From Melanocharis versteri (Eukaryota > Chordata > Aves > Passeriformes > Melanocharitidae), in NCBI GenBank assembly GCA_013397845.1, contig VZTG01003808.1, positions 1,398,084 to 1,462,083 of the forward strand: a stretch of DNA of 64,000 nucleotides, given 5' to 3'. Each line of letters begins with the position of its first letter. Within the stretch, counting starts at the first letter, position 1. This document shows positions 48,717 to 60,060 of the stretch, piece by piece. A program made the translations under genes and the position numbers. The notes beneath the pieces were generated by a model. It made no database searches, was not told where the DNA came from, and worked only from the letters and a program-made list of their open reading frames with translations.

Positions 48717-50474
48717 AAACTCCTCACAAGTGTTATGAGAGGAAGGAGTCCCTGTGCTGTGATGAAGGTTGGACATTCGATACTGTGACAGGGAAATCCC
48801 CGATCAGATTTTGTAAGCAGGGACTTCAAAGTCAAGGGAGGTCAGGCTAGGATAGCACCAAAAAGGAGTGCCTGATGTTAAAATTTAATTTATTCCTATC
48901 TAAGTATTTGGAAACATCAGATTTAATATCTCTTACTGGCTGTGTGTGTGCACATGTTGTAATCTATAGCCAGCACTTGCTTATACTAGAGAGCTCACTG
49001 CAGGAAGAGGTACTGCTTTAGTACATGCAAATAAGACTTTTGAAGATACAGCTTTTACAGATGAGTCTTTGACAAATGTCGTTTTAAAGATGGGGCCTTT
49101 CTCAGATGATAATCTTAGAAAAAATAGAGAAAGAAAACTTAGTTTGGCTGTCAGCTATGGACTGCAAAAACACTGTTTCTACACAGGAGATTTAAGGTAC
49201 CACCCCATCCCTGACGATCAGTATTAGAATTTGAACACAGCAAACCGAAAATCAAATTGTACATTCCACCCTATTTTTCTGCTTTCTCTTATGCACCTTT
49301 AGTTTCGGGGAATCCTGATATGCAAAGTATTAGCCATCACTGATCATTGCCACATATGGGATTGTCTTTTACCATGCCCTCCACAGTATCAGGAGGACAG
49401 TCTGTCTTATTTCAGTGAAATAATGAGTCCAATAAAATATGAAGTCTTGTACAGTTTTGATTTTGGAAATAGGGTTTATTTTCTAAAATAAGTGGTTGTG
49501 CTCTCCTTTCTGTGACTGCTATCTATAACACCTCCAGGTTTGTACCACTTAAATGTTCTTAAAATTTGAAGAGAAATCAGAATGAGAAAAATTCTGAGTT
49601 TCTTTTTTTTTAGCACTCTGTTTTTTGCATGGATGTTATGCAGCTCTTTAGTTGCCATGAAGAAGCCATGATTTTAAGGGTGGAAAATAGCCCAGGAGTT
49701 TGGAAGTAGAGAAAACTGTAAGGGTTAATTTGTGCCTTTTCCCCATAGGAAAGACTTCTGAAACTGAGGTTGAAATGGAGGACTTTGGTGCAGACAAAAG
49801 TCTCAGCAATAGCAAACAATAGAGTCTGTGTAAACCTTTTGCTCCAGTTTAAGCCTTCCAGTAGTAGAAGTTGTAGCTATACCCAGATTTGTCCCTCAGA
49901 TACAGACTGTGGGCCACCATTAGCACTTCAGGGTTACACTGTCTGACATTCAGTTTAGAAAAAACTCCTTCAGAAAGCTGCTACTGAGCTGTGATTTACT
50001 GCTCAGTATTGTTTCTCACTCTGGCATCTGTAATTAAAGGAGGAACACCTTCACCCTCTAACTACTTGGTTTAAAGGATAGCTCTTTATAACCAGGAGTG
50101 GAACCTTGGAGAAGGAAACCCAAGGACTCATTTAGTTTTCCATTAAGAAACTGTGTAGTGATACTCAGAGGGGAAAACACTACAGTTCCTATAAGCAATG
50201 AAAAGATGAAAAAAAAAACAACAACAAAACCTTAGTATGTACCAAGACACATTTTGTCACAGCTCTGTCAATGCTATCTTTGTTGTGATCTGCAAATGCA
50301 GTTAATGAAGTCATGTAAATATACCTTTACATTATTTCCACTCCTTGTGGATCATTTACCTAAAGTGCCTGTGGAAAGGATGTTCTGGAGGCTTTTGGGC
50401 TGGTTTTGGTGTAATGGTTTTGGGGTTTGGTTTGGTTAGCATGGGTTTTAGAGAGAAGAGATTACATTAAGAAA

Positions 50475-50478
<4 letters not shown>

Positions 50479-50527
<49 letters not shown>

Positions 50528-50541
50528 TTATATATATATAT
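50479..50541. repeat. (CA)19 followed by (TA)n microsatellite
   Basis: Nineteen uninterrupted CA units at 50,479-50,516 pass directly into TA units to 50,541, with a TTTA interruption near 50,527-50,530. It is the longest pure dinucleotide repeat in the window and almost certainly polymorphic. The CA part could adopt Z-DNA. Confidence 0.95.
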
Positions 50542-50779
50542 TTGGGGAAAATGAAAAAGTGTGAATCTGTGTGACAGCAGACTCTTTAGTGGAACTGAAA
50601 CAGCCCCATCTGCACAAGCAGGTCGTTCACTAGAAGGTGTGAGCAATAGTGAGGACAGAGGTTTTTCAGGCTGGTGATGGCAGGTTCAACACATCCAGTG
50701 TTCCTGTCAATGTCAGTATTTTTCAGCCTGGGGGAAAATGCAGCCTGATGCAAACTGCATTAGGGTTGTGGCACTCAAA

Positions 50780-51240
50780 TGGGAAGCATTTTTATAATCA
50801 CTCTATTTCGTGAAATGAAAAGAGAAGACCCACTGTGACATGCTGGGATATATGTTGCTAATTGCTCGTCATAACAATTCTGTTTCTTCAGTAAGATCTC
50901 TCTTTTCCCTTACCTCCTCTCCCTATGAAATGATCTTGTCAATATGGAAGAAGCAACCCTGACGAATCTATAATTTAATGAAAAATTGCTGTTGCCATGG
51001 CATAGAGTTCATACGTTTATATTGAAATAATTTCTCAGTCTTCATTTGCATCCCCTGGCTCTCTAAACAGCTATATCAGCTGTTAAGATTCAAACAATTA
51101 AAAATGCTCAATTATTAAGGAGAAATTAAAAGAAGTAATCAGCTTAAAACAATTTCAGCTCTAAAAAGCCTTTCCAGGCAGCTCACGGGAAAAGCATATT
51201 TGTATGCTGTTAACATCCCAAATTGGCTTAAGTTAAAATA
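50780..51240. promoter_or_regulatory. Candidate conserved enhancer with RFX X-box-like motif
   Basis: GTTGCCATGGCATA at 50,991-51,004 matches the palindromic RFX X-box at 12 of 14 positions. A reverse octamer ATTTGCAT lies at 51,044-51,051 and an E-box CAGCTG at 51,077-51,082, with many AATTA-type cores around (near 50,975, 51,100 and 51,112). Repeat-free and non-coding. RFX factors bind X-boxes in MHC class II and ciliary gene control regions. Function here is inferred from motifs alone. Confidence 0.38.
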
Positions 51241-54200
51241 CACCGGGGCAAGATTAAACCAATGCAAAGACAGTGGAAAAAGAACTAGTGTTTTCTTTTC
51301 ACTGTGAACAATATGAAATTTCATCAGCTTTTGTTGTTAGGACGTTATATGAAAATACTATGCTGAAGCCTACTGTGCAGGCTGTTATAGTTTCCTAAAT
51401 GAGACTCCACTATAGATTTCCTGGCATTTACTGAATTCCTTTGTTTATTTGACTGAAATATTTGTACCAGGGTTGTTCTTGTTCCACCTCCAGTGACTGA
51501 ACATGAGACAATTTTTGCTCTTCTTTTTTTTGTTTTTTAATTCCTTGGTTTTGTTGTTGGGTGTAATAGAGTTTTTCAATCCTGATGAACTGATAGTAAC
51601 GGGGTTGAACTTAAGACAAAAAGAGGCAGATGGTACCCTCACCTCCTTTGCCATTCCTAAGACCTATTGCCATAGTTAGCAGCCTCTGCTGTTATCGTCT
51701 TGGATGTCTGCAGGATAGATGCTGCAAACTGCACTGCAACTCACCAGATGATTTTGTGGCACATGGGGTGGTGCAATCTGTTGTACAATCACCAAGAGCA
51801 TTGGCCAGCTTGTATGCCCCAGGTTAAAAAGCCTAAAACCATAGAAGTTTGGCTCCTGCCCATTCAGATATCCTGAGCCAAACTTTGGGAAAGTACAGCT
51901 GAGAAGTGAGAGTTTGTGTTTCCATTTATTTCTGTCACTAAAGATTTTAGCTCGGAGTACCAGACACAGGCAAGAGAGACAGGCCTTTCTGGGATACTCA
52001 GCTTCAAAGCTCAAAGGGATGGAGGCTCTCCGCTCTATCTTGTGTACTTCCTTTGGTGTCCTGCTCTGCAGTATGCCAGTATTATTTTTTCTTTTCCTCC
52101 TTCTTCCCTTCCCTTTCGAGAATATCCTTTTCACTGTATATTTGACCCTCAATCATTTTCACATCTGTGGTTGAAATTCACCTCTAGAAGAAAGTTCAAA
52201 CAGCACCCTGGGCACTTCCAGACACTCCTAGACTCTGAGAAGTGAGTCATGCTTGTGCTTTGTGGTCTGAGACCGTCCTGAATGACATCACTGACCTTGG
52301 TTTGATGATTTCACTCCTGCGCGGGCGAAGCTCAAACCACTGCTTTGAAAATGAAGCTTACTTCACTCAGAAGGAGGCTCTTCACCTTTGTGGCATTCCA
52401 CACAGTGTCCATATACCAGGGTTAACACGGAAGTCCTAATGGTTCTTAACGTGGTGAGTTAAAAGGCAATGATCATCCAGGCCAGCTGATATATAGATGG
52501 TTCTTTTACAAGCTATTTAAGAGATAGCTTTATGGTACAAGGTCTCTTTCCCAATCCAGGATGATTCCTCAAGAATAAGGTCTGTCTGCTTACTTGATAT
52601 AAGATTATTTTTTTTAATCTACAGCATCTTGAAGGCTGAGGTTGTTTTCCTGGAGGATTGGTTGTTACTTGCTTTTTTCCCCTAGCCTACTGTATGTGTG
52701 CGGCAGAGGAGGAGGAAAAGGAGCAGGTGAAAGTCTTCTAATCTCTAGTGCTTGATGAATAGTTAGTTTTGTTGTTCTAACCTCATGTATCGATCTTAGG
52801 GTTGATGAAGGGATAGAAAATAATTGTGGAGAAGTAATTTCCTAAACTTATCTGGTGAAGCCAGTCCATCTCTGAACCTCGAGATTCATGTACATATTCC
52901 TAAAATGTCAAAAAAATGTTACTATTTTTGTTTTGTATTCCCTAGTGACTGAGTCACTGAATATTAATAATCAAATTGCTAGTGATTGTGTGGTCAAGAA
53001 AAAAAAAGCTCCCCAAAAATTCTCACCACCCACCTGGAGATACTCTGTTTCATTTCTATATGGAACACATCCCAAACTTTTAACTCACCTTGTAAATCCA
53101 GTTGTAACTTCTTGGGCACACTAGTGTACAGTGGTAGCTGATGCTCTTTCTATTCTGCCATGCTGTCTCAGTATCATGCTGTGACCAAAACAGGTTTTTC
53201 ATCTGTCATTTAAGAAAAATTTTTTTACTGCTTAAGAGCTTCAAAGTAGAGGTAGTTGAATAAAATATTTATTAGGGCCTGGTGAGCTACTGTCAAAATG
53301 TGTAACAAACTCTCAAGACACGGATGATGTTCAATAAAGAATCTTCTCAATTTTTTGTTCTCATAAGAAATTTGTTCATTAAACATGGCCATGTTTAAGT
53401 GTTGAAGCCTACATAATGTCCTAGGCAGGGTCCAACGGCTGTCCAATTATGGTTGTACAACATGGATTTTTCTTAGAGTCCTTGATTTCCTGTTTGGTCC
53501 AATAGAAACATAAATGAATCTTGGATTGGCATACATGGACAGCTACAATTAATAAGTACATGCATGTTTCATATATATATCTTTTATAGACACATATCAG
53601 AGGTTGGCATGAGTTCGGATTTTTCGTGCTGGTTAGAGAAATGAGACTTTCCTAGTGAATCGGTTCCTTGATGAAAGAAGTCTTTTCGTAGAAAGCATTT
53701 TAAGTGGGATTATTGCTGTCCTTTGTAACACTGATGAAATCTTCACAGGAATTAGGTGACAATGTTTGTCTGTAAGAACACCCAAGTTGTGTCCAAGAGC
53801 TAAACTGACTTTTGATCTCTCAGAATTATCTCCTGAGAACCCTTCTTGATTGCCTCTGCAAAACCAGATTTAACTTCATATGTGCTGCCTCCAAAGCCCT
53901 TCCTACCTTCTGCTCTGCAAATAAATAAAATGCTTTTAGATAGGTAAATATTACCCTTTCATAAGAACAAGAAAAAAAGATATGCTGTTGTGAGCATCTG
54001 ACCTTTCTTTAGTCTTTTTTCCATTTCTCAGTGGAGCACAGAAAACCGTGTAAATCTCAAATACTCATGGGAGGGAAGAAAGAGGGACAGGTCATCACTT
54101 CTCTTTTTTTGGCTGAAGGAGCAGCGCCCAGAGACACTGAACAGAGAGAGGCTCCCATTGTGCACAGGCTACACAGACATGTGAAAGAAGCAGCCTGTTG

Positions 54201-54689
54201 TTTTAATATTACTGTCATAAATATGTGTATGCATTTGCTAAGTCCACAGTGTGCTGCTGCAAAGTTGTTTGTCTCCCAGCAGCCTCGCAGGAAATGCGTC
54301 AGTAAGTCTGCATTGCTTGTTCACAGCTCTGGAACTTAGAGCTGTTGCCTCACTAAGCAGAGGAACATGAAGGTGAGTTTAGATTTGATTGGGAAGATGA
54401 CTCCGATGTGGCTTCCTCCTGTTTGCCTGGTATCAGTTCTTGCTGACAGTATTCTGCAAGGGAATTTCCCTTAGGAAGAAAGGTTTTTATTGGACAAGTG
54501 CTTCTCTGAAGGATGTATAAAGGAAAATAGCACTGGTATTGTCAGGCAGGAAAAAAATAACTCTGTAAGAGCTCCAGCAGGCCTCCCTAAATATTAGCAC
54601 ATGTTCTATGATATAGGGAATAAGAAAAATAAGTAGTGACTATAGAAAAACACATTTTATATATGTTTTTGTTATCCACAAAGCCAGTA
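51241..54689. other. Unique non-coding DNA, no gene seen
   Basis: Contains overlapping frames on both strands at 51,676-52,245 (up to 158 codons) with no recognisable domain. T-rich and G/T-rich patches lie at about 51,523-51,562. No transposon or RNA gene recognised. Confidence 0.5.
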
Positions 54690-55080
54690 TTGTATTTGAA
54701 CAAAAGGCCCTCTCATACAATGTCAATTTTATATTTGTACCTTTTATAAGAGGGCATGAAATTTCATAGTTCTATAATGCAGAAATATGAAAATTAGCCG
54801 CTTAAATATTTAAATAATGAAAAGCTGTTGATAGCATGGTGAGCCATGTTCAAATACTATATGAAAAGTAGCAGAAAATGTGCAGGCACTGTATAATTAC
54901 ACAATTTGCTAAGCCTTTGTATTTCGCATTGATGAGACGTCATCTTGTGTGTGTGCATATATATGTTTGCAAATGAAATCAAACTTTCATCATTTGATGC
55001 TATGATTGCTAATTACAACATCAGATCCAAATCAGCAGTAAGCATCTACAGTAAATAGAGGCTGACCGTAGCTCAAGAGT
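54690..55080. other. Candidate conserved non-coding element
   Basis: Long AT-rich stretch, free of repeats, with TTAAATATTTAAATAATG near 54,803, ACACAATTTGCTAAGCC near 54,899, GATGCTATGATTGCTAATTA near 54,997 and a GACGTCA CRE-like core near 54,937. Neither strand is coding. Among the most constrained-looking stretches in the window. Confidence 0.36.
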
Positions 55081-58000
55081 AAGCTTTTCCCATATTCGAA
55101 TCTCACTTCTAAGTGGACATAATCCCATTTTTCTTTATTCTCTCCCCCAATTTTTTTTTTTTCCCGTGTTACAAACAGTTCCAGCTGTCAACCCAGCAGC
55201 CATTCTTAACTCACATAGCTTAGGTCTGAAAAGGAGGGCCATATTCTACCACAGCTACTGAGCCATGAAGGAAGAGTACATCAGATCTCCTGCTTCAGAT
55301 TTTGACTGATAGGGACAAGCAATAAGAAGAGAAATCTCTCTCTCATCTTCTATCTCTGCTCAATTCAAAACCTTTGGACTCCACCTACTTCTCTGAGCTC
55401 TCTATTCCCTTTTCTCTGTGCTTCCTCTGAGGGGTTGTTTCCTCTGCTGTCATTAATGATATGTTTGACTCCCTGAATTTAGAAAGGCCAGTGACCCAGA
55501 CTGTTGTTTTTTCTCTTAGCAGGGATGCAAAGAGAAGGAAATACTAATTTTTTTCCATTTACCTATATCCTTAAAATCCATTTAAAATTCTGTTTGTAAA
55601 ATGGGAGTGCTACACGTTTTTTTCTTCTTTCCCCAAGTTGCATCTCATTTCCCTACTGACCTTTTAATATAACAAGCATGGAGATTTTTCTTCTCGTTTT
55701 CAGTGGGGAAGCTCCAGTACTCCTGGAAATAGATATACCTGCGTTAATCAGTAAGTGACTGAACAATTACCAGCACATCCAGATTGCTGGACTGCTGTGG
55801 AGGATTTAGACCTACTTGCAACTTCATAAGCAAAAATACAGTCACTTTAGCTGAACAATCCAATGCAGAGGGGAGACTAGAGTGTGCTTTCTATTTTATT
55901 AACATTTCTCAGTTCGGGTCCTCAGGAAACCTCTGACCAGTATTTATTTGAAGATGTCTCTGTCCAGGATAATACTATGATTAGAACCAAAGGAAGCAGA
56001 AAAAAAGTAGGTTTTCCTACTGAAATAAAATGAAGGACACTTTTTATTTCCCCAGCTTAAAGAATCTCTGGAAGAGTAAACCAAGATAGGACTTGGCAAT
56101 TGCTTATTATGCTCTCTGCCAAATAATGTGTAGAGATCAAGCAAATCCAGTTATTAAATGAGCTGAGCAGGAAGAGCCTGTTTGAAACTGCATAGAAATA
56201 TGAGCACTCTGCTCAGCAGAGGACCAAAGATGCAGGGATTATGAACTGCAGTCACTGAGGCCTCGTGTTAACTAAGATCAGAGTCAAGAGCAGGAGAAGC
56301 GGGAGAGGGAAAACGAGTGTTGTTGAGGCTTGTGTGCTGCTCTTGGCACTCCACCTACTCTTGTTATTGTTACTTTGCTTGGCTTTTAGCTGATAAATAA
56401 AATATGGAGCAGTGTCTAGAAACACAGACAGAAGACAGTTCATCTAGTGCTGCCTAATTGCCGTGTGATGTAGTTACTGCATAAGAGCCATCTTTTTGGA
56501 ATTAAAATGGGAACCAGTGGCATTTTATGGACGGGGACTAGCCATAATGGTTTACAGCAACAGACCATGAATATGGTGGTTGAGAGAAATATAAAGGCTT
56601 TATTCCTAGGCAAATCCAGGGAATGGCATTTAGACTGTCCAGAGAGTCTGGTCTGTAGCTGAACTGAACTGGCACCAGTCGCTAGAGCAGATTGCATAAG
56701 TGCCCCAAAAGGGATGGCAAAGAATAGCTTTCCAACTCCCAAGAGCAGAGGGATCCTATTCAGGGAAGTTGTCTCAGCTGTCAGGGCAGTTTTTCTTCCA
56801 TGTCAGTGGTCTGAAAAATATCTCTATTTTCCCCTTTGCAATCAAAAGCAAAAGCTGGCTTTTGACAGACTATTTTAAAAGTAGCAGAGCTTCAGGCTTC
56901 TGAGGCTTGATCTTCCAAAATTTTAAAGGTGGCTTACAAAAGCTAGTACTTTGCAAAGAGATACTGTGCAATTCCTGCTTTGCGTCTTTTTAAACAGTGA
57001 CTGCTGACTCAATATGGACGATAATTCACTTGCTATTTTTAAGCTGGGGAAGGTGCAACTTAATTTAATTCTGTAGCTGTATGGTCTCACTTTTTCAGAA
57101 TTGGGAAGGAAGTGCTGTTTCATCCTACTGAAATCCCATATAGGTGTGATGGACAGAAATCTTGCCAGGAGCAGTGTGGCTGTGCTTCCCTAGGTAGCTT
57201 GTCTACCTTCCCAAGAGGATATTCATTTTGTGGCAGTGTACTTAGGAAAAGGGATGAGCCCTGACTGCTGAATTGTGCTGTGCCTTGAAGAAAACAGGGG
57301 AGAGCAGCAGCTTGCATTCTTCAGGGTTTCTGGGGCAGTAGACCATGAGAGGTCTCCTGTATCTTTTTTCAGCCTGCTTTGGCTTCCCTTTCTTGCCTGG
57401 TGAAGGAGGGCCTCCATGTGCTTGGGGCTTTACTCCGAGCTCAGGGGCTGGGTTTGCGAATGGCTTTCGAACATTAGCCAAAAATATTCGTCTGTGCATG
57501 TGTATGTGGAGGCGTGGGGGAGGGAGCGTTGCTCCCTTGTGCAGTCGCACAGAACAAGCCACAATCTGGCGTGCTTTTGGTTATTAATAGCTAGAATATG
57601 GAAGTAGGGCAAATATCCATCCTGATTTATCCTGACCTGAATAATCCGTATAGTCTTCAGGCCACAGACTAGCGATTCTGTCTCTAGCTGTCACATTCCT
57701 GAATTTTAGGAAGCGATATCTGTGAGCATTTTGTGTCATGATGATCAATGTCACATTAAAGAGAGGAGCCTGCAGGCAGCCGTGTGAGCTGTGTGAGCGC
57801 TGCTTGATTAGGGAGGCGCTGGGGTGGGGATCCTGCTCGCTGTCACTCCTGCTCCCTGTCACTCCGAGCTGTCTGAGACCATGAGACAAAAGATCCCAAG
57901 GGAGAGGTCACCCTGGCCTGGGGCTGCTCTGCTGAGGAGGGGGGAGCGAGAAAGATGCTCTGAGAGGCAGGCCACAGGCGGAGGAGAGGAGTCATGGAGC

Positions 58001-58469
58001 CGTGAAACAGCACTGAAGGAGGCAGGAGATGGTAGATTCAGGAGTGGGAGTGGGGAGTGAAAGAGGAAGAGATGTGTAAAACCATATCCTTATGGTTAAC
58101 CATTTCTAGGCATTATCAGGGTATTCAGTTATTAGAAGATGGGCTTTTTCTCTCCTTTTCATTTCTTAAAATCATGCATACATTGAATCCCATATTTTTA
58201 TTACCCTCTCAGCTTGCAATATGTCGTTCTTCACACCTATTTTTGAAATCATGGCAACTTTTTTGACCAAATCTGTAGATTTCCCATTGCGGCCTGTGTA
58301 CATATCTAGCATGTGAAGAGAGACAAGAAAAAGGGCATTAGTTGTGACAAATCCAGCGAAAAGATGCCTGAGACACAAATCAGAAGTCCTCATTTGGTCA
58401 GGTTTCCCACTGACTTCCCCACGAACTGACATGATTCTTGAGTGAAGCACGCAAGCTGGAAGAATAGGG
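55081..58469. other. Unique non-coding DNA, no gene seen
   Basis: No supportable exon. A T-run lies near 55,149-55,162. From about 57,340 to 58,060 the sequence is GC-richer and purine-biased in places, which lengthens chance frames on both strands. A 16-bp tandem pair at 57,831-57,862 is listed separately. Confidence 0.5.
57831..57862. repeat. 16-bp tandem duplication
   Basis: TCCTGCTCGCTGTCAC at 57,831-57,846 is repeated directly at 57,847-57,862 with one substitution. It is a small recent slippage-type duplication in a GC-rich patch. Confidence 0.9.
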
Positions 58470-58920
58470 TGCACATTTGCATCCTGTTATTGCTCTGAGT
58501 GTTATTCTGGCAACAATTTTCTTTTTCTGGATGGGCACACAAAAAAGCAATAAATATTATTGCTGATTACATTTTAGAAACTACAGGCATTGTTGGAACA
58601 TAGGCTTATTTATTAAGGATAGAATGAGTATACAGGGAAACAAATTCTTGCCCAGAAGTATTTAAAGCCTTATATTAAATCAAGACACAATGTAAGAAAC
58701 AAGACTAGCATGAAACAAAGATTGTCATGCTAACAGTCTGCTGTTATTGAAGCCTGGTAATGAACAAATTGATAGCTTCAAATCACCTAACATTTTCTGT
58801 ATGTTGTGGTATGGTTCTGTCCTGCTTTAACACAGATAAGTAAATACAAAACTGGTTTCTACCGAGCTAATTTCTGGCGGTGCAGAGCAAATTAGTCCCT
58901 TTGTAAATCCTGTGTTTCAG
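58470..58920. other. Candidate conserved non-coding element
   Basis: AT-biased and repeat-free. It contains ATTTGCAT near 58,475, the 8-bp-arm palindrome AGCAATAA/TTATTGCT near 58,547-58,565, ATTAGTCCC near 58,891 and AACAAATTGATAGC near 58,764. It lies just upstream, in window order, of the CpG island. No coding frame. Called by texture only. Confidence 0.32.
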
Positions 58921-59791
58921 TGCTCGGAGCTTAAATGCCAGGATGAAACCTCCCAGCCCTCCATGCTGCAGCTAAGCAGCCATGCTTACATGTGCCTCCC
59001 TTCCCAAGGCACAGCAGATGAGGACGCATTGCAGTTCCCCCGGCTCTTCCCTGCAGATTTCACACTCTTCCCCCAAGGAATGTGAGCCTCCGTTCCCCTT
59101 CACTTGCGGAAAGCTCTCAGCCAGAATAGCAGGCAGGGGATGCTGCCGCCTTCCCAGCACCCAGCCTTTGTCTGGGAGCAGAGGGCCCTTATGGCAGCAC
59201 TCCTTTTCCTCCCCCAGCAGGGAAACCGCAGGGCCCCCCGTCCTGACCCAGCCAGGGAGGCTGAGATTCCCACAAGCAGGGAAGACGGAACATGCCGGGA
59301 TTTTCCTGTTTGTTTTCGAAACGCAGGTGCTGGCGGTCCGGGTGTCTGTGTGTCTGTCCCATGGGAAGCATGAACCAGTGCTGGGGCTCTGCGGCTTGGG
59401 CTCGTGTTTGTGAGCCTAGTTTGTCAGCGGCAAGCTATTCTTGTTGGATTTCCAAGTAAACATCAGACAGATCCTTACCCCTTTGAGCTGTCACAGTCTG
59501 CCAAGAAAACTGTCTGAACTTTGAAATTTCTCCTTTTATTTTCCGCCTTCCTGACCCTGCCTCTGCCGCCGACAGCAGGTCCCTCTTGTCAGGGGAATGT
59601 CCTCCAGGCACAACACAGGGAAACGGAGGAGGGGAAATTTCACCTCCAGAAATCCTGTTTGGCGAGACAAGGATGTCTGGGCCTGCGAGAGGGACGGGGC
59701 AGGCGGCTCGGAGCAGCCAGGGCTCATCGGCGAGCCTCTCCCAGAGCCGGCACGAGCTGCCTTCCCCGGGGAGCGGGGGCAGGGCGGCCGC

Positions 59792-59805
59792 GTGGGCATG
59801 GCAAC
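59792..59805. promoter_or_regulatory. RFX X-box-like motif 1
   Basis: GTGGGCATGGCAAC matches the palindromic X-box GTTGCCATGGCAAC at 12 of 14 positions, with a perfect right half-site (GGCAAC). It sits in the CpG island, 54 bp before a second such motif in start-to-start distance. Confidence 0.45.
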
Positions 59806-59845
59806 AGCGGCTCGGGTGACAGGCGACAGCTCATTAAGCTGTCAC

Positions 59846-59859
59846 GGCGCCATGGTAAC
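59846..59859. promoter_or_regulatory. RFX X-box-like motif 2
   Basis: GGCGCCATGGTAAC matches the X-box consensus at 12 of 14 positions, with a perfect GCCATGGTAAC right part. It is preceded by the inverted repeat GACAGCT/AGCTGTC at 59,825-59,843. Confidence 0.5.
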
Positions 59860-60060
59860 AGCGTGCATGGCAGCCGCGTCTGAAGCAAACACACGGCCTT
59901 TGATCAGGTTTGCTCTGATCGCACCCGCCCCGTTCGGCTCAGCCCGGCCGGGGCTCCTCGGGAGCTGCGCGCTTGGCCGCTTGAGGAATAAGCCCTGTCT
60001 CTGCCTCTGCAGGGACGCTTTTGTCGGGTTTCGTGTGGCCGTGTCCAGCCCCTGTCCAGG

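Larger units (their letters stand above)
45291..50478. other. Unique non-coding DNA, no gene seen
   Basis: No coding exon or RNA gene. The perfect 9-bp inverted repeat at 45,800-45,824 and the A-rich tract at 48,656-48,716 are listed separately. A short GGTGTGTGCA tandem pair lies near 47,150-47,170. A G/T-rich patch at 50,402-50,440 is the complement-style counterpart of the A/C-rich tracts. Confidence 0.5.
59660..60060. promoter_or_regulatory. CpG island, possible promoter
   Basis: By eye there are about 30 CpG dinucleotides in 59,701-60,000, far more than anywhere else in the window, with high GC. Such islands in vertebrates usually mark promoters or developmental control regions. Two X-box-like motifs (listed), TALE-homeobox cores TGACAG at 59,817-59,822 and CTGTCA at 59,839-59,844, and a TCF-like CTTTGATC near 59,898 lie inside. 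No TATA box is apparent. The open frames here (up to 165 codons) overlap on both strands and look like the usual effect of GC-rich DNA. I see no gene it clearly serves; it may drive a transcript lying outside the window or a non-coding RNA. Confidence 0.65.

Noticed and set aside
51676..52152. 158-codon minus-strand frame with basic N-terminus
   Set aside because: The Lys/Arg-rich start is only the complement of a T/C-rich tract; no known domain follows.
55060..55105. tRNA-like A-box (GTAGCTCAAGAGTAAGC) and B-box (ATTCGAATCTC) words
   Set aside because: Spacing between the boxes is too short for a tRNA and no cloverleaf can be built. A tRNA-derived SINE relic remains possible but is not supportable.
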